Assembly (NCBI GenBank): GCA_943736015.1
Contig: OX031059.1
Location: 60,399,159 to 60,463,158, forward strand
Reading direction: 5' to 3'
Source of the DNA: Tridacna crocea
Lineage: Eukaryota; Mollusca; Bivalvia; Cardiida; Cardiidae
DNA: 64,000 nucleotides
Position 1 is the first letter of the stretch; every line of letters starts with the position of its first letter. The notes beneath the pieces are model-generated. The model had not been told where the DNA came from and made no database searches. It saw nothing but the letters and a program-made list of their open reading frames with translations. The translations under genes and the position numbers were made by a program. Below, one piece after another: positions 10,034 to 21,514 of the stretch.

Positions 10034-10488
10034 CCCAAAAGTAACTGCCAAAACGTCTTAATCAGATATAGCTGTAATGCCTTTATTGTCAATTTTGACG
10101 ATCTTAGAGCTAAAATTAACCAATTAATACAAGCAAAATGATCTTTTATGAAGACAGATAGTAGTAATCTTCATTTACATCTCATCATTTTTTCCGTTTA
10201 TAAATTACATGAAAAATGCTTGTAAAAACATCATATAAATGTGGTGTTACCACACATATAGTTATAAAAGCTCATAGATAAAGTTTTGGCACCGTCATTT
10301 ACACGATTAATAACAATATATTTTGTTTTTATACAACCTTGTTTTGTGAGATAAGACCACAAAACAGTTAATTGAAAATAACTGCGGCACTTAAGGCGTC
10401 CATAAATAATAATAAAAAAAAACACGAAAAATAAAAATAAAAACGATAGTTAGACATTAAGTCTGTTTGACAATGTAGCCATTTCTAT
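10034..10488. other. No recognisable feature
   Basis: AT-rich. It lies downstream of the candidate exon at 10489-10691 and shows no clear AATAAA for that strand. Confidence 0.4.
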
Positions 10489-10691
10489 TCAGCGTCTTGA
10501 AATGTAGACATATTTTGGATTATCCAGCCTCACAAGACCGTCAACCTCGCAAACCGTCAGAAATGTTCCATGAAAAGCATCGTACTTTGCTTTCCCAAAA
10601 TCGGTGCCAGCAGTGTGATTGGGATTTGGACTTTGTTGTTTGAACCTGACCTTCTTGATCTGTGCTCTTGATAGATGAGCTAGTGTACTAT
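10489..10691 (-). CDS. Possible terminal exon of an unknown gene
   Basis: A pyrimidine-rich acceptor (CTGTCTGTCTACTTTAG) precedes a frame encoding about 67 residues that ends at a TGA codon (10489). It includes KKVRFKQQSPNPNHTAG, KYDAFHGTFLTVCEVDG and LDNPKYVYISRR. Composition is protein-like and no repeat family overlaps it. I do not recognise the family and see no neighbouring exon, so a chance frame or an exon relic is possible. Confidence 0.3.
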
Positions 10692-10859
10692 CTAAAGTAG
10701 ACAGACAGGGGTGCCAGGCGTATTGCAAGGACCAACGGAAAAGTTCTATGCCCGCAATATGACTGCATTTGACGCCTTTTGAGGCGGCTACATTATTGTT
10801 GGACGATACCGCTGGATTAGATTTATAATCTTCGTTCCCTTAACCAGAGCATAATGACT

Positions 10860-11195
10860 TATCTTAAAATCATAGTTTTCGGGTATAAACTTGATTTAAT
10901 TCGATGTATTTACATGGTTTCTCGCTCTACCCATCATGCATCCTGCCTTCAACGGCGGTTACTTCTCAATCCTCCTGAAAGATCAACAGGGAAACCACTA
11001 ATACACAAATAATGCAAAGTACTCTCCCGTTAATCAAAAAGATACACATTAATTTGCTTAGGAGGTTGATTTACAAGTTAATATTGGATTATTTTTTCTC
11101 TATTTTTTTTTAAATATCAATTCTATACAATGGCTTCCATTACAAACGCCGCATCAGCGTTTTGAACGCTTTGATTCTACATTCCTGTCGTTTAA
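10860..11195. repeat. Dispersed repeat M, copy 1
   Basis: About 330 bp similar to 17985-18312. Shared blocks include TTACATGGTTTCTCGCTCTA, CATCATGCAT and a final AACGCTTTGATT. Type unknown. Confidence 0.65.
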
Positions 11196-11494
11196 ACACA
11201 GTAATTTTCATGTTAACCAGTAACTCAATGAAAACAACTCTGCCTACCCCGCCTCAGTCCCCAAACAGACAGCCTTTGAGAGTATTCTCGGAAAAGGGAT
11301 GATTTTTATACACGTAACAAGTAGTCGTGTAATGTCTTGGTCTAACTATTTACTGTTACCAAAAATATGATGAAAACTGACCTGACCTGTATCGCTTCTA
11401 TCAAAGGGAAATAGTTCCGAGAAAAAGAGCAATTACTTACCAGCCCTTTCCCAAGTTTTTACGGTCCTGATAGCGTGAGCTTTTTTCAACCTAG
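11196..11494. other. No recognisable feature
   Basis: Unique-looking spacer, no coding signal. Confidence 0.4.
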
Positions 11495-11737
11495 TATGGA
11501 TCCTAAGTGGCTCGGTAGTAAAGTGTCACTCGTAACCTGTACGCCTCGGGTTCGAGCCACACTGGATCCACCGGGTCTTTCGTGGGGGTGTCCTTGGGCA
11601 AGACTCTTCGGAACCCAGATCTTGAGCTGGTAAAACCCAGGAAATTTATGAATATGTGATCTGACGCCGTGATATAACTGAAACAATGTTGAAAGCGGCG
11701 TAAAACAACATTTTTATCAATCAACGAATCAATTTTT
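11495..11737 (+). repeat. tRNA-derived SINE with V-domain-like centre
   Basis: Box A-like TAAGTGGCTCGGTAGT, box B GGGTTCGAGCC, a centre GTGTCCTTGGGCAAGACTCT like the V-SINE family core, and a 3' end with GGCGTAAAACAACA and a TCAATCAA tail. Reads as one complete SINE. Confidence 0.75.
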
Positions 11738-11809
11738 AAAACACAGTGGGTAAAGAAAAAATGCTGGTAACCAGTATTTTCTTCTTTGCCCACAATGTTT
11801 TCTACCCTG
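11738..11809. mobile_element. Family A hairpin only (A4)
   Basis: ACACAGTGGGTAAAGAAAAA to its complement near 11800; the outer parts are missing. Confidence 0.6.
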
Positions 11810-11879
11810 TGACAGACTGACTCCGTCATTTGAGCAATAATTATTTCATGCTCTCCTGGTAGGATATCGAGAAATAGCA

Positions 11880-12294
11880 GTGTAAATATTTTTCGATATA
11901 TCACGGGTACGACCAGTGAAAATACCGATCTTCATGATCTTGTTGCCTAGGTAAATTGCGCGTACCTCACAACCAGACGGGAAATATGACGTAATTTACG
12001 TTACATTTCTCACGCTTGACGTAATATTGTAATGTGTTGCTATGCGGAAGGGGTACGCCACGGGAAATAACGGAAAAGAACTGTACTGGATTTTGATAAA
12101 GCTCCACCCAGAAAGGGTTAAAAGCATGAAATAAATAGAATACATCCATTTGGTTTTTTTTCGGCGAAAGACCGAAAATTATTTTATCGCATGAACAGCA
12201 TCGGTAATATTTTCACGAATGGCTGCTGCGCCACTCGTGAAAATATTACCGATGATGTTCATGCGATATAATAATTTTCAAAAAAATAGCCTCT
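11880..12294. mobile_element. Foldback family E, one-arm copy E1
   Basis: One arm (ACGACCAGTGAAAATACCG..., GACGTAATTTACGTTACATT, AGAAAGGGTTAAAAGCATGA) followed by the palindrome 12170-12290 around CACTCGTGAAAATATTACCG. The full two-arm form is at 45172-46045. Confidence 0.75.
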
Positions 12295-12488
12295 ATCTAT
12301 TACGTAGTCTGCAAAGTAATTTTGCCATGGATCTGTCCTAATTTTGTTACCTAATAAAGAATGTAAAGAAAAAAAATCTCTATCTGGTTTTTTTTTTTGT
12401 TCAATTTATCAACTGTGTCACGCGTGGAACTTGTATGTTAATAAATTGAATCATAATTCTGTTAGTGTAAATAAATTTAGCCATGATA

Positions 12489-12600
12489 TGGCAAAAGGGG
12501 GTTTAGTGCATCTCCGTGATGTATTATATCAATCAAGTCTTCGCAGTACTTTAAATTCATAAGATCCATTTTGTCTAACGATCGGCTGAATAATGAGGTA
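12489..12600. mobile_element. Family J element, left part (J1)
   Basis: GGCAAAAGGGGGTTTAGTGCAT followed by GTGATGTATTATA and ATCCATTTTGTC, matching 44190-44290 and 54032-54125. The right end is missing. Confidence 0.6.
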
Positions 12601-13172
12601 GAATGTGTTACGTACATACGTACATGGAAGTTCGCAAAAAAAATGCATAGCTAAAGTATGAAACCGCATCTGGCGGGATTCGAAACCACGCTGACAAATC
12701 TCCTCGTTTTTCAAGGTTTAAAAGACCAATACCAGCTAAAGAGATATATCCCTAATTAACTCTTCACCAAACGACAGAATTTCAGACTGGTCCAAATTAA
12801 AAGCACTTGCAGACGACATAATAAACGTAGCTCAAAAATCGAAATTTGTTACTAGCAGGGTGGAAAATATTGTGGGAAAAGGAGAAAATGCTGGTCACCA
12901 GCATTTTCTCCTTTTCTCACAATGTTTTCAAAAGGTTTCTATCTCAGAGTAGAAACCAGGGAATGTTTGGTAAAGGGTTAGCGCAGTTGTTAGGTATTTA
13001 TTTAAATCGGGACAAAGCCATGCACGAAGAAGTGGTCTCCCATAACACACCCCCTCTTACAGTCAACATTTATTGATGACTCAAAAGCCGTATTAGGCAG
13101 ACAGTCCGTTTTGGACAACAAATTGGATTAATGGGTCAATGGCCAATCCTGGACGAGCCCCCATCTTACCTA
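12600..13172 (-). repeat. Composite SINE-like repeat I1, split by a Family A copy
   Basis: On the minus strand the repeat has a tRNA-like head with box A near GCTGGTATTGG and a box B close to GTTTCGAATCC. Its other half (AAATCGGGACAAAGCCATGC, GTGGTCTCC, GGCCAATCCTGGA) resumes at 12982, after the inserted copy A5. The uninterrupted relative is at 15985-16362. Confidence 0.7.
12756..12981. mobile_element. Family A element, copy A5 (inserted in I1)
   Basis: Has TTAACTCTTCACCAAACGAC, an intact hairpin and GGTAAAGGGTTA. The paralogous empty site at 13630-13645 reads CTTATTAACGCAG; here TTAA stands on the left and TTAG on the right of the insert. Confidence 0.88.
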
Positions 13173-13175
13173 CAT

Positions 13176-13490
13176 ATAAGTTCGCGACAAATGCACAGCT
13201 GTGAAATACAAACCGCATCTGGCGGGACTCGAACCGATGCGGACAAATATCGTAGTTTTTGGAGATTTAAAAGATCAATTCCATAACCACTAAGATAAGG
13301 AGATATACCTGACTATTTAACTCGGGACGAAGTCATGCACAAAGGAGTGGTCTCCAGTAACACACCCCTCTTAAAGTCACCATTTATTGATGGCTCAAAG
13401 CTTTGTTAGGCAGATACTAGTAGTCCATTTTTGGACAACAAATGGGATTACTGGCTCACTGGCCAATTCCGGAAGAACCCCCGTCCTACG
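13176..13490 (-). repeat. SINE-like repeat I2
   Basis: Minus-strand box B GGTTCGAGTCCCGCC and box A-like CTTAGTGGTTATGGAA, about 75 bp apart, followed by the shared GACGAAGTCATGCAC / TGGTCTCC / GGCTCAAAGC segment. Confidence 0.75.
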
Positions 13491-13660
13491 AACTCGAACG
13501 TTTGCAACAAATGCACAGCTGAAATACAAACTGCCTCTGGAGGGATTGGAACCCGCGCGGACAAAAATACCCTCATTTTTCGAGGTTTAAAAGACCAATA
13601 CCACAATCACTTCAGCTAAAGAGATATATCCCTTATTAACGCAGTTGTCAGGTAATGTAT
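13490..13660 (-). repeat. SINE-like repeat I3
   Basis: Head of the same family (CTGCCTCTGGAGGGATTGGA on plus). It carries an unoccupied TTAA (13636-13639) at the position where copy A5 sits in I1. Confidence 0.7.
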
Positions 13661-14295
13661 TTAAGGAGGCCTTTATACTCAGTTTTAAGCCAGTTGTAAC
13701 CTATTTTTGTTTTTATTTTATCAAAATATAGTCATTCTTATATATTATACCAAATATTGCGCCTGGCGGTTGCAAGGTTGCTTAGATTACGGTTGATAGA
13801 AAATGCATTTCGCTGAGTTGCGGCCTTTAATGTAAACAGGCTCATCGTTTCCGGTTCTTAAATTGAATATTTTCGATATCCGTTATGCACTCGGGTAGAT
13901 TCGTATGATGATCATGCGTTCTGTCACATGACTATATTTGACCTTCGCCCTGCGTACATACTGTACTGAGGAAAAAACAAAGGAATATGTAGGCTTTTCT
14001 ATTGATTTTTAGACAGAGGTCGGGGTCTATATGCAAGTTTCACCATTTCCGACTCTAGGCGAAAACCAACGATAAATTTCCGTGACGCACCGCCATTGTT
14101 TACAGCTTCGATCGTCAGCCAGTTTTCTTCTGGCCAATTTTCGGTTTCTTACACAAACCTCCGTGTTTCTTTTTCTTTTTTCAGTTACACCATATATGAC
14201 GGTAATTTATCATTGTGTACACAAAGGACGGATTTCTGTATCATTCTATTTTTTTTTTTAATTTATCACCGTTTCTGCTCACCGACTATGGACGG
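13661..14295. other. No gene seen; part resembles 62500-62620
   Basis: GGTTGC-AAGGTTGC-TAGATTACGG and TAGAAAATGCATTTC (13765-13815) are similar to 62515-62560, so a dispersed repeat is likely. A poly-G run lies downstream at 14479-14492. Confidence 0.4.
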
Positions 14296-14551
14296 GCATC
14301 TTTAAATCGGGACAAAGCCATGCATGAAGAAGTGGTCTCCCGTAACAAATGATATCCTTGAACGTGTAGAAAACTTACCAAAAGCAAAAAGTTTTGACCC
14401 GAGTCTTCACCCAGGTCAGTCTATGTGTGTGTGGGTGTGGGAGGTGCGTGGTTGTGTGGATGTGTGTAGGGGTGTGGAATGGGGGGGGGGGGCGCTGCCG
14501 AAGAAGGCTTTTCAGAAGTATCAGAAAATAAATACCTTTGCCTCAACAATG

Positions 14552-14742
14552 TTAACTCCTTACCAAACGACAAAAGTTTAGACTGGTCCAGATTGGAAGA
14601 ATTTGCAGACGACAAAAGTAATGCGACTCAAAAAATTAAGTTTTCTTGAGATGATACCAGTATTTTCTCCTTTTCCCCAATGTTTTTAAAGGGTTTCTCA
14701 TTCAGGGTCGTGAAAACCAGGTATTGTTTTGGAAAGGGTTAA
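14552..14742. mobile_element. Family A element, copy A6
   Basis: Starts TTAACTCCTTACCAAACGAC and ends GGAAAGGGTTAA. One hairpin arm is shortened. Confidence 0.75.
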
Positions 14743-14789
14743 GCTACCACTTGAAAGATAAACCCAATTATTTGGCCTGTATTTATCAA

Positions 14790-14851
14790 GTCGTCTGCAA
14801 GTGCTTTCAATCTGGACATGTCTAAAAGTTTGTTGTTTGGTAATAGGTTCA
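14790..14851. mobile_element. Half copy of Family A
   Basis: GTCGTCTGCAAGTGCTTTCA to GTTTGGTAATAGGTTCAA, the outer half only. Confidence 0.6.
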
Positions 14852-15984
14852 ACTAATCTGCAGAATAATGACTTGAATCTCAATTTTCAGACGGAACGTG
14901 AGCACCTGTAATTATCTACGGCAGAAGTAATTATTTTGTAACAATAACTTGTTCAACATGCTCCAGGCGCTGAAACATGATCATGAATTACACCCTGACC
15001 TTTCCTAAGAAGTGTTCTGGTGAAATCGTTCTGGGCAAATGTCGAAATTGTCCATGGAAATTACAGAAATAGTACATAATGAGCCATATAATTAATGTCA
15101 CAATATTCACTTGACCTTTTACGCCAGAGTTCATTATGTGTAAGATAATTATTTGTTATTTTCTTTAGCTAACTCCACGTGAAAACAGTTGAAAGTCTAA
15201 ATATGTGGAAAAGGAGCTAAGTTTCCAATCCCTGCTTTAATTTTTTCAACCTTTAACTGCAATCGGAAACAAAAAGCTAGATCAAGATCTGATTATTTCC
15301 TACACATTTTGGTCGTCAATAACTGCTTTAGCCCTACTATAATTATACTCTTTTTTTAATTAAGTACATAAAGACATTCTTGAGAAAGTTTAGTTGAGTT
15401 CATGAAGGTGAAGACAATTTATAACAATAAACTTTATACTATGTAATTAACATAAGCAATCCTATAGCATGTTCGTTTCAAAAGAAAATAATCGTCATTT
15501 CGGGTATAATTACAACAGAATTGTGACTCAGTTTGGTATGTCACTCTGACTGACAAAAACAAAATTTGTGTCAAATTTTAGATAGGTCGCTTCGAAATAG
15601 AGTAGATGAGGATACAGAAAACGGTATTCTTTCGAATAATAAGTCTATCTGGATTCAAGGAGCTTAAGATGTATAGCTAAAACGAACATGGTAAACGGCC
15701 TTATCTAATCCTGAACCACAAAGTCCAAAGAAAGCTACCTATTTAGAGGTGAAAGAACTACTTGAAAAGAATATAATTTTTTAAGCTTTTGCAAAGTACA
15801 AAGTTTTATTTACATGGTCATAATTTATCACCATTTCTTAAAGCGATGGTGAAGTTCTTACAAAAATAAGCTAGTTAAAATCGAAGCGCTGATACCTCTT
15901 GAGGACACTGTTTTGTCACAAAAAGCATTGTTTAAGAACTAATTTTCTCTCTGTCTTGATTTATCGTTCAATAAACCAGAGTTG
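14852..15984. other. No recognisable feature
   Basis: 1.1 kb of AT-rich sequence with neither coding signal nor repeat match that I can see. Confidence 0.45.
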
Positions 15985-16362
15985 TAATAATAATGAGGTA
16001 GAATGTGTTACGTACATACGTAAATGAAAGTTCGCAACAAATGCATAGCTGAAATGCGAAACCGCGTCTGGCGAGATTCGAAACCATGCTGACAAATAAC
16101 CTCGTTTCTCAAGGTTTAAAAGACCAATACAGCTAAAGAGATATCTCCCTAAGCAGTTGTTAGGTATTCTATTTAAATCGGGACGAAGCCATGCACGAAG
16201 GAGTGGTCTCCCGTAACACACCCCTCTTAAAGTCATCATTTATTGATGGCTCAAAGCCTTGTTAGGCAGATACTAGTAGTCCATTTTTGGACAACAAATG
16301 GGATAACTGGCTCACTGGCCAATTCCGGAAGAGCCCCCGTCCTACGAACTCGAATCCCGAGT
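15985..16362 (-). repeat. SINE-like repeat I4, uninterrupted
   Basis: Complete version of the composite: head with GGTTTCGAATCTCGCC on minus, then the CCCTAAGCAGTTGTTAGGT junction and the GACGAAGCCATGCACGAAGG, GGCCAATTCCGGAAGAGCCC segment. Confidence 0.75.
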
Positions 16363-16977
16363 GGTTTATTCATTGCGTCTCATAATTCACAACGTGGTTT
16401 ACTGAAAGATAAACAACGATAGAAAGACGATTATTTCGATTCTAACTTGACCAATTCCTTTTGAAAGGAAAACAAGATCATACTTAGTAAAAACGCGGAT
16501 GCAGATTATATTCCATTTAATAACTCACTTACTTTATACAGAATGACATCACTCAGTACTTATAGAAAAAACGTAGATTTTACCAGGCTTTCGTTGCACT
16601 GTGTTTATAGTGCCGAATTCACGTGTCACGTCAGAATCTTTTTTTTTTAACCAATATTTTGTTCATCTACTTTACCTACTACATATTCCGTGTATTGAGG
16701 AGTAAGTGCATTATTTCACTCTTGAAAGATGAACGGACTCTCTTCAAAGGACAGAATAAAAAACTATTTATATCGCACTTATCTAAACAAGTAACCATTC
16801 TTTTTATTTCTATGGCCAGAAGAGCTAAAACAGCAAAAAGATCATCTGGTATATTTAAATGACATAAAAAACAAGAAGGTCATGATCGCTTTCAAGTGGT
16901 TCCACAGAGACTAATTGACCAAGCATGACCTATTCCAGATCCCTTCGGAGATATCAAGACAATTATTCTCGAACGTG
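16363..16977. other. No recognisable feature
   Basis: AT-rich spacer. An open frame at 16623-16862 has no domain, and its composition follows the local AT bias. Confidence 0.4.
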
Positions 16978-17560
16978 AAGTTAGCTTCCAGTTGACAACT
17001 GACAATTCAATCATCAACTGGCAACTGTCAGCTAACTTCACACATGGCTGCCTATTCAAGTTTTTCATCCAGCTGCCAGTTCAATTATTGGAACGCCAAA
17101 GGAAAACCGTTAGCAAACTACAAAATTAAACTGCCAGTTCGTTTTTTAGTAAAATTTTGTATTTAAACAGAATCGTAAATTGTCAGCTGGCTGCCTATTC
17201 GAAATGAATATGCTAAAACAGCATATTGTCAACTGTCAACCGTCAGCCAACTTCACACTTCAGCTGTCGATTCATTTTTAATAAAAATATCGCGTTTTAA
17301 CCGAATTGTTAACTGTCAACTGTCAGCTGACTGTTAATTCGAATTCAAAATACTTAAACAGCGAACTGTCAACTGTCAAACCGTCAGCCACCTTCACACT
17401 TCAGCTGCCAATTCGTTTCTAATTAAAACTGTCTTTTAACCAAATCGTCAACTGTCAACTGTTGGCTGGCTGACAAATCGAATGAAATACGCTAAAACAG
17501 CGACTTGTTAACTGTCAATCGTCAGCCAATTGCACACTTCAGCTGCCGATTTGTTTTTGT
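16978..17560 (+). repeat. Motif array H, forward orientation
   Basis: About five spaced units of the type CAACTGTCAACCGTCAGCCA, CTTCACACTTCAGCTGCC and AATTCGTTTTTAATAAAA. Spacing is ~110-120 bp. Confidence 0.8.
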
Positions 17561-17984
17561 GGTACATGTATTTGTCGAAGACAACACCACTAAGAGTTCA
17601 ATATTGAATTTTGAAAAAAAAAAAAACAAGTATCGTATTTTGTGCGAAGCCGAAGGAAATAAACCACATTAAACTCAATTTTTCTCATGCAAATGAAATT
17701 TCGGTAGCACTGGGACATGTAATTGGAAATGGCATGTTAAATACCAAGGACTAAGCCATTTATGGTTGAAATACTAATTTTTTATTGAAATTGGCTTCGC
17801 TCGGTAATTCTCGTATAGTCTTCTATTTGCGCAGTGATACAAAATTTATCAACCGATTGCTTGTTCCTGGGCTTTTTCGTTTCAAAACCAGTTGGCCCAA
17901 TGCTTGTTCATCCAATGATTAAGCGCTACTCGATTTATTTTGGCATGAATATTCATAAATCGAGATAATCGGTCTTTATGTTGG
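17561..17984. other. No recognisable feature
   Basis: Spacer between array H and repeat M; no coding signal. Confidence 0.4.
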
Positions 17985-18312
17985 GAAATTAAAGTTAACG
18001 ACCAAAGATATTTCAAAATCAAAGTTTTCAGGAACATACTTAATTTTATTCGATATATTGACATGGTTTTTCTCTCTATCCATCATGCATTCTACTGTCA
18101 AGGGACGTTACTCATGACTCGTCCTAATGATCAAAGGGAAACCATCAATATATAGTACTCTCCGTTCAACCGAAAAGGTATTCATTTGCTTAGTAGAATG
18201 ACTTCCAACCCAATATTTGAATAATATTTCTGTTTTTATTTCAAATTATAAATTCCACACAACGACTTCCTTGACAAATACACCTTCAGTGCTCTAAACG
18301 CTTTGATTAAAA
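17985..18312. repeat. Dispersed repeat M, copy 2
   Basis: Same order of blocks as 10860-11195, ending CTCTAAACGCTTTGATT. Confidence 0.65.
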
Positions 18313-18317
18313 TGAGT

Positions 18318-18480
18318 ATCATGTTTATCGAATTGTCAACTGTCAGCTGGCTGCCATTTCGAATTTTAAATGCTAAAACAGCGAGTTGTCAACTGTCAAC
18401 CGTCAGCCAACTTCACACTTCAACTGTCAATTTGTTTTTAATAAAACCATTGTCAGTTGTAAGCTGGCTGCCAATTCAGA
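18318..18480 (+). repeat. Motif array H, forward, second block
   Basis: GTCAACTGTCAGCTGGCTGCC and CAACCGTCAGCCAACTTCAC, the same units as 16978-17560. Confidence 0.75.
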
Positions 18481-18527
18481 TTTAATAGGATTATATAAAC
18501 TATTGAACATTATTAAAAAGTATCATA

Positions 18528-19075
18528 TTATCGAATCGTCAGCTGTTCGCTATATAGTTGCCTATTCCACCATGTATTTCTCAGTTGACAAATACGCAGA
18601 TTTAGCATATCTAATTCGAATTAGCAGCTGGCTGACGGTTGCCATTTGAGGTTCTCAGAAACATATGATACTTTTTTAATGTTTTATAGTTTATATATCC
18701 TATTCAATATGAATTAGCAGCCAGCTGACAGCTGACGATTGGGTTAAAACATAAAATTTCTATAACAAACGCACCGGCGGCTGAAGTGTGAAGTTGGCTG
18801 ACGGTTGACGGTTGACAATTCGGTGTTTAAGTATTTCAACTCGGATTGACAGCTATCTGACAGTTGACAGTTGGCAATTCGATAAACATGGTAATTTTCT
18901 TTAAAGCGAATTAGCAGCAGAAGTGTGATGTTGGCTGAGAGTTGACAATTCGCTGGTATTTTATCTTAAATTCAAATTGGTAGCCAGCTAACAGTTGAAA
19001 GTTGAAATAAAATATGTTTGTTAAAAACGATGTGGCAGCTGAAGTGTGGAGTTGGCCAACAGTTAACAGTTGTTT
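18528..19075 (-). repeat. Motif array H, inverted orientation
   Basis: The same units read as complement (GGCAGCTGAAGTGTGGAGTT, GGCTGACGGTTGAC), so the array flips direction near 18500. Confidence 0.78.
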
Positions 19076-19246
19076 CAACATGGTTAGCCTGCACAATTCC
19101 TGCAATCTGACCGGATCGAGATGGTCCCTTTCATGTGACGGGTTGCATATCATGAAATGATACTACTAGACATTAATCAACCGAAATACCAACGCGGCAG
19201 ATTCGGGGAGGTCATATTGATGTTCATTTAACAAGGGGGGAAAAAG

Positions 19247-19328
19247 TTCGGAGGACAGAAATCCGTAATCGAGTTCCGAGGACATAAATCCATAATCGAG
19301 TTCCGAGGACATAAATCCATAATCGACT
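19247..19328. repeat. 27-bp tandem repeat, three units
   Basis: CGAGTTCCGAGGACATAAATC... repeated three times. It gives an apparent repeated peptide on the minus strand. Confidence 0.8.
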
Positions 19329-19455
19329 CCGATCAGCTTCATAGATAGGCCTACATCGACATTTTTATTAACCTTGCAAAAATTATGAAGGATCCCGGTA
19401 CCCATGCCAAGCCGGTGTTCGAATCAGCGACCCAGATGTTGACAAGTCACACATT

Positions 19456-19662
19456 TTAACCCATTACCACACGATTCCTGTTTTTGACACCTTTGAAAAA
19501 TATTATTTAGGAAAACATTGTTAGAAAAGGAGAAATATTTTTTTACAAACTATTTCTCTCACAATGTTGTCTACTCTATGTAACAGTTAGATTTCAATGC
19601 ACACTTTGAAATGTCGTCTTCAGTTTCTTTAAATTTGGACAGTCTTTTATTTTTTGTCATCG
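19456..19662. mobile_element. Family A element, diverged copy A7
   Basis: TTAACCCATTACCACACGAT at the left, a weak hairpin, and GTCGTCTTCAG...TTTGGACAGTC at the right. Confidence 0.6.
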
Positions 19663-19839
19663 TATCGGATAAAGATAGACATCAGACTTAAACAGTGTAC
19701 AATATACACTTATTCGGTGGAGGTTTAACCTTCACCGGGTCCAAATACGAAGGACTGGTGACACAGGAATTTTTACCCCTACACCGGCTCCAACATTATT
19801 CGGTGCTGATAAACAAGCATCCCGTGATAATCAGTCCTA

Positions 19840-20220
19840 ACTATAAAAGTGGAAGTTTTATGGCTAACTTCCACTTTTCAACTTTTCGACTTTTCAACTT
19901 TTCTACTTTTCAACTTTTCGACTTTGTCTTTTCTAGGTCGAAAAGTGGAAGTTTTATTGACAATTGTCTTGTGAAAAACTTCCACTTTTCTACTTTTCGA
20001 CCTAGCATTTTAAGGCGAAAAGTGGAAGTACATGTAAGTGCTTCCTAATTTCTACTTTTCTATACAAAGGTGGGATCGAAAGGTGGGAAAGTTTTATGAC
20101 AATTGTCAGGTCAAAAACTTCAACTTTTCGACTTTTCGAGGTAACTTTTTTGCTAGAAAAGTGGAAGTTAGTGCGCCTAATTTCTACTTTTCGAGTTCCT
20201 CGTAGGTCGAAAATTGGATG
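19840..20220. repeat. Cluster of alternating GAAAAGTGGAAGTT hairpins
   Basis: GAAAAGTGGAAGTTTTA and its complement alternate at least five times, separated by runs of CAACTTTTCGA. Each pair can fold, with TGACAATTGTC-like loops. Confidence 0.75.
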
Positions 20221-20221
20221 G

Positions 20222-20738
20222 CAGAAATAGGATTCCGTATAGAATAGTTTTACAAATTTACACATTACATGGTCTATTTCCCCAGGACTCTATATCTCTT
20301 CCAAATACAATTTAGTTATTATAGGCATACATCAAAACACAGAACGGTGAAGTAAAAACTGGGCTTTACTACTATATTCGTTATCATTAGGGAGGAACAA
20401 AATGTAAAAGAAAATATTAGCAAAGTTTACGAACTTTAACATCCAACTGCAATGCCGAGGCTTGATTTGAAAAAAAAAAGTATTTTAGTTCAAAACAGCA
20501 AGTTGTTTGCAGCCTGATATTTATCTACACTGTTCTCAAAAGCAACTAAGCATCTTTTGTGCAAGAAAGTTCTTGAAGTAAGTTATCCGTTTATTAATCG
20601 GTGCACTTTAAGTGCTTCTGGGGCAATCGTCTTTTTATGATTAGATATCAATACGCATAATTACGAAGTAGTTTCTGTTCTCCAGAGATTAAAAACAGAT
20701 TCATTTGCTAATGTAGACTATCACAGTTCAAAAATCTT
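20222..20738. other. No recognisable feature
   Basis: AT-rich spacer. Confidence 0.4.
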
Positions 20739-20739
20739 G

Positions 20740-20795
20740 AAGAGCAAGAATGGTCTTAAGAATGGTTGGTGAATACTAACTGGAGGCTTTGTTCT
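20740..20795. mobile_element. Family D element, right end only
   Basis: TTAAGAATGGTTGGTGAATAC, preceded by decayed sequence. Confidence 0.55.
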
Positions 20796-21177
20796 TCAGA
20801 CATACGAGATTATAAAATAGATTATAGATTATAAAGTTCTGACCTTTTCTTTATGTTCATTTTGGAAAGAGAAAAAATATTCTTTTGTGTGGTTTTTCTC
20901 TGTTTGCTTGCATACTGTTAGACCTTTTTTTTCTATAAGTTCATATATAACTACATATAAATCGGTCCGTATAAAAGTTAAAACAAACGAGGAAACAACA
21001 CTGAATATATTACATAATCCTAAAAGTAATTATGTATACAAGTAACCCAACTTTTGAAATTCTCGTGAATAGAATTGACCATTGAACCCAGCCAGCTCGC
21101 CAGTTCTGTCTCAACTTGGTTGGCTTGATTTTCCTTTAAGTTGAAAAAACGAGCACTTGAATGTAACAAGAAATGTG
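20796..21177. other. No recognisable feature
   Basis: Nothing beyond AT-rich spacer. Confidence 0.4.
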
Positions 21178-21204
21178 ACCTATCATGTAAAAAGGGACCT
21201 TCTG

Positions 21205-21277
21205 GGAACTGCGAAAAATGTCAACCTGGTAAGGCTGCGCGAATTGTGCAGGCTGACCAGGGTTGACACTTTTCGCT
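21205..21277. repeat. Imperfect palindrome
   Basis: GCGAAAAATGTCAACC-TGG and CCAGGGTTGACACTTTTCGC face each other around a GCTGCGCGAATTGTGCAGGC centre. Confidence 0.65.
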
Positions 21278-21514
21278 TTTATGATATTTTGGCTATGGAA
21301 AGTGGTCATTGTACCTTGTTAAACAATCATTTTTGAATTATCAACTTAAACTGACCTGCACTACCGTTGATCTGTTTTCATCTAATTGATGTTCAGAATT
21401 CCCAGATGGTTCCTTGTTGCCTGGTGGATCACAAATGTCCTTTGTCTTCAATTCGTATCTATTAATTATTCGTTTTCCTTAAAGAATGAATTAAGGTAAT
21501 ACTTATATTCTCTG

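Noticed and set aside
19166-19405. Apparent repeated peptide on the minus strand
   Set aside because: Produced by a 27-bp tandem repeat, with no start context or flanking coding signal.
21130-21230. Cysteine-rich frame resembling an EGF-like exon, with CAG-like acceptor and GTAAGG donor
   Set aside because: Half of it lies in the 21205-21277 palindrome that recurs as a repeat type, and the frame is short. The Cys pattern is probably chance.
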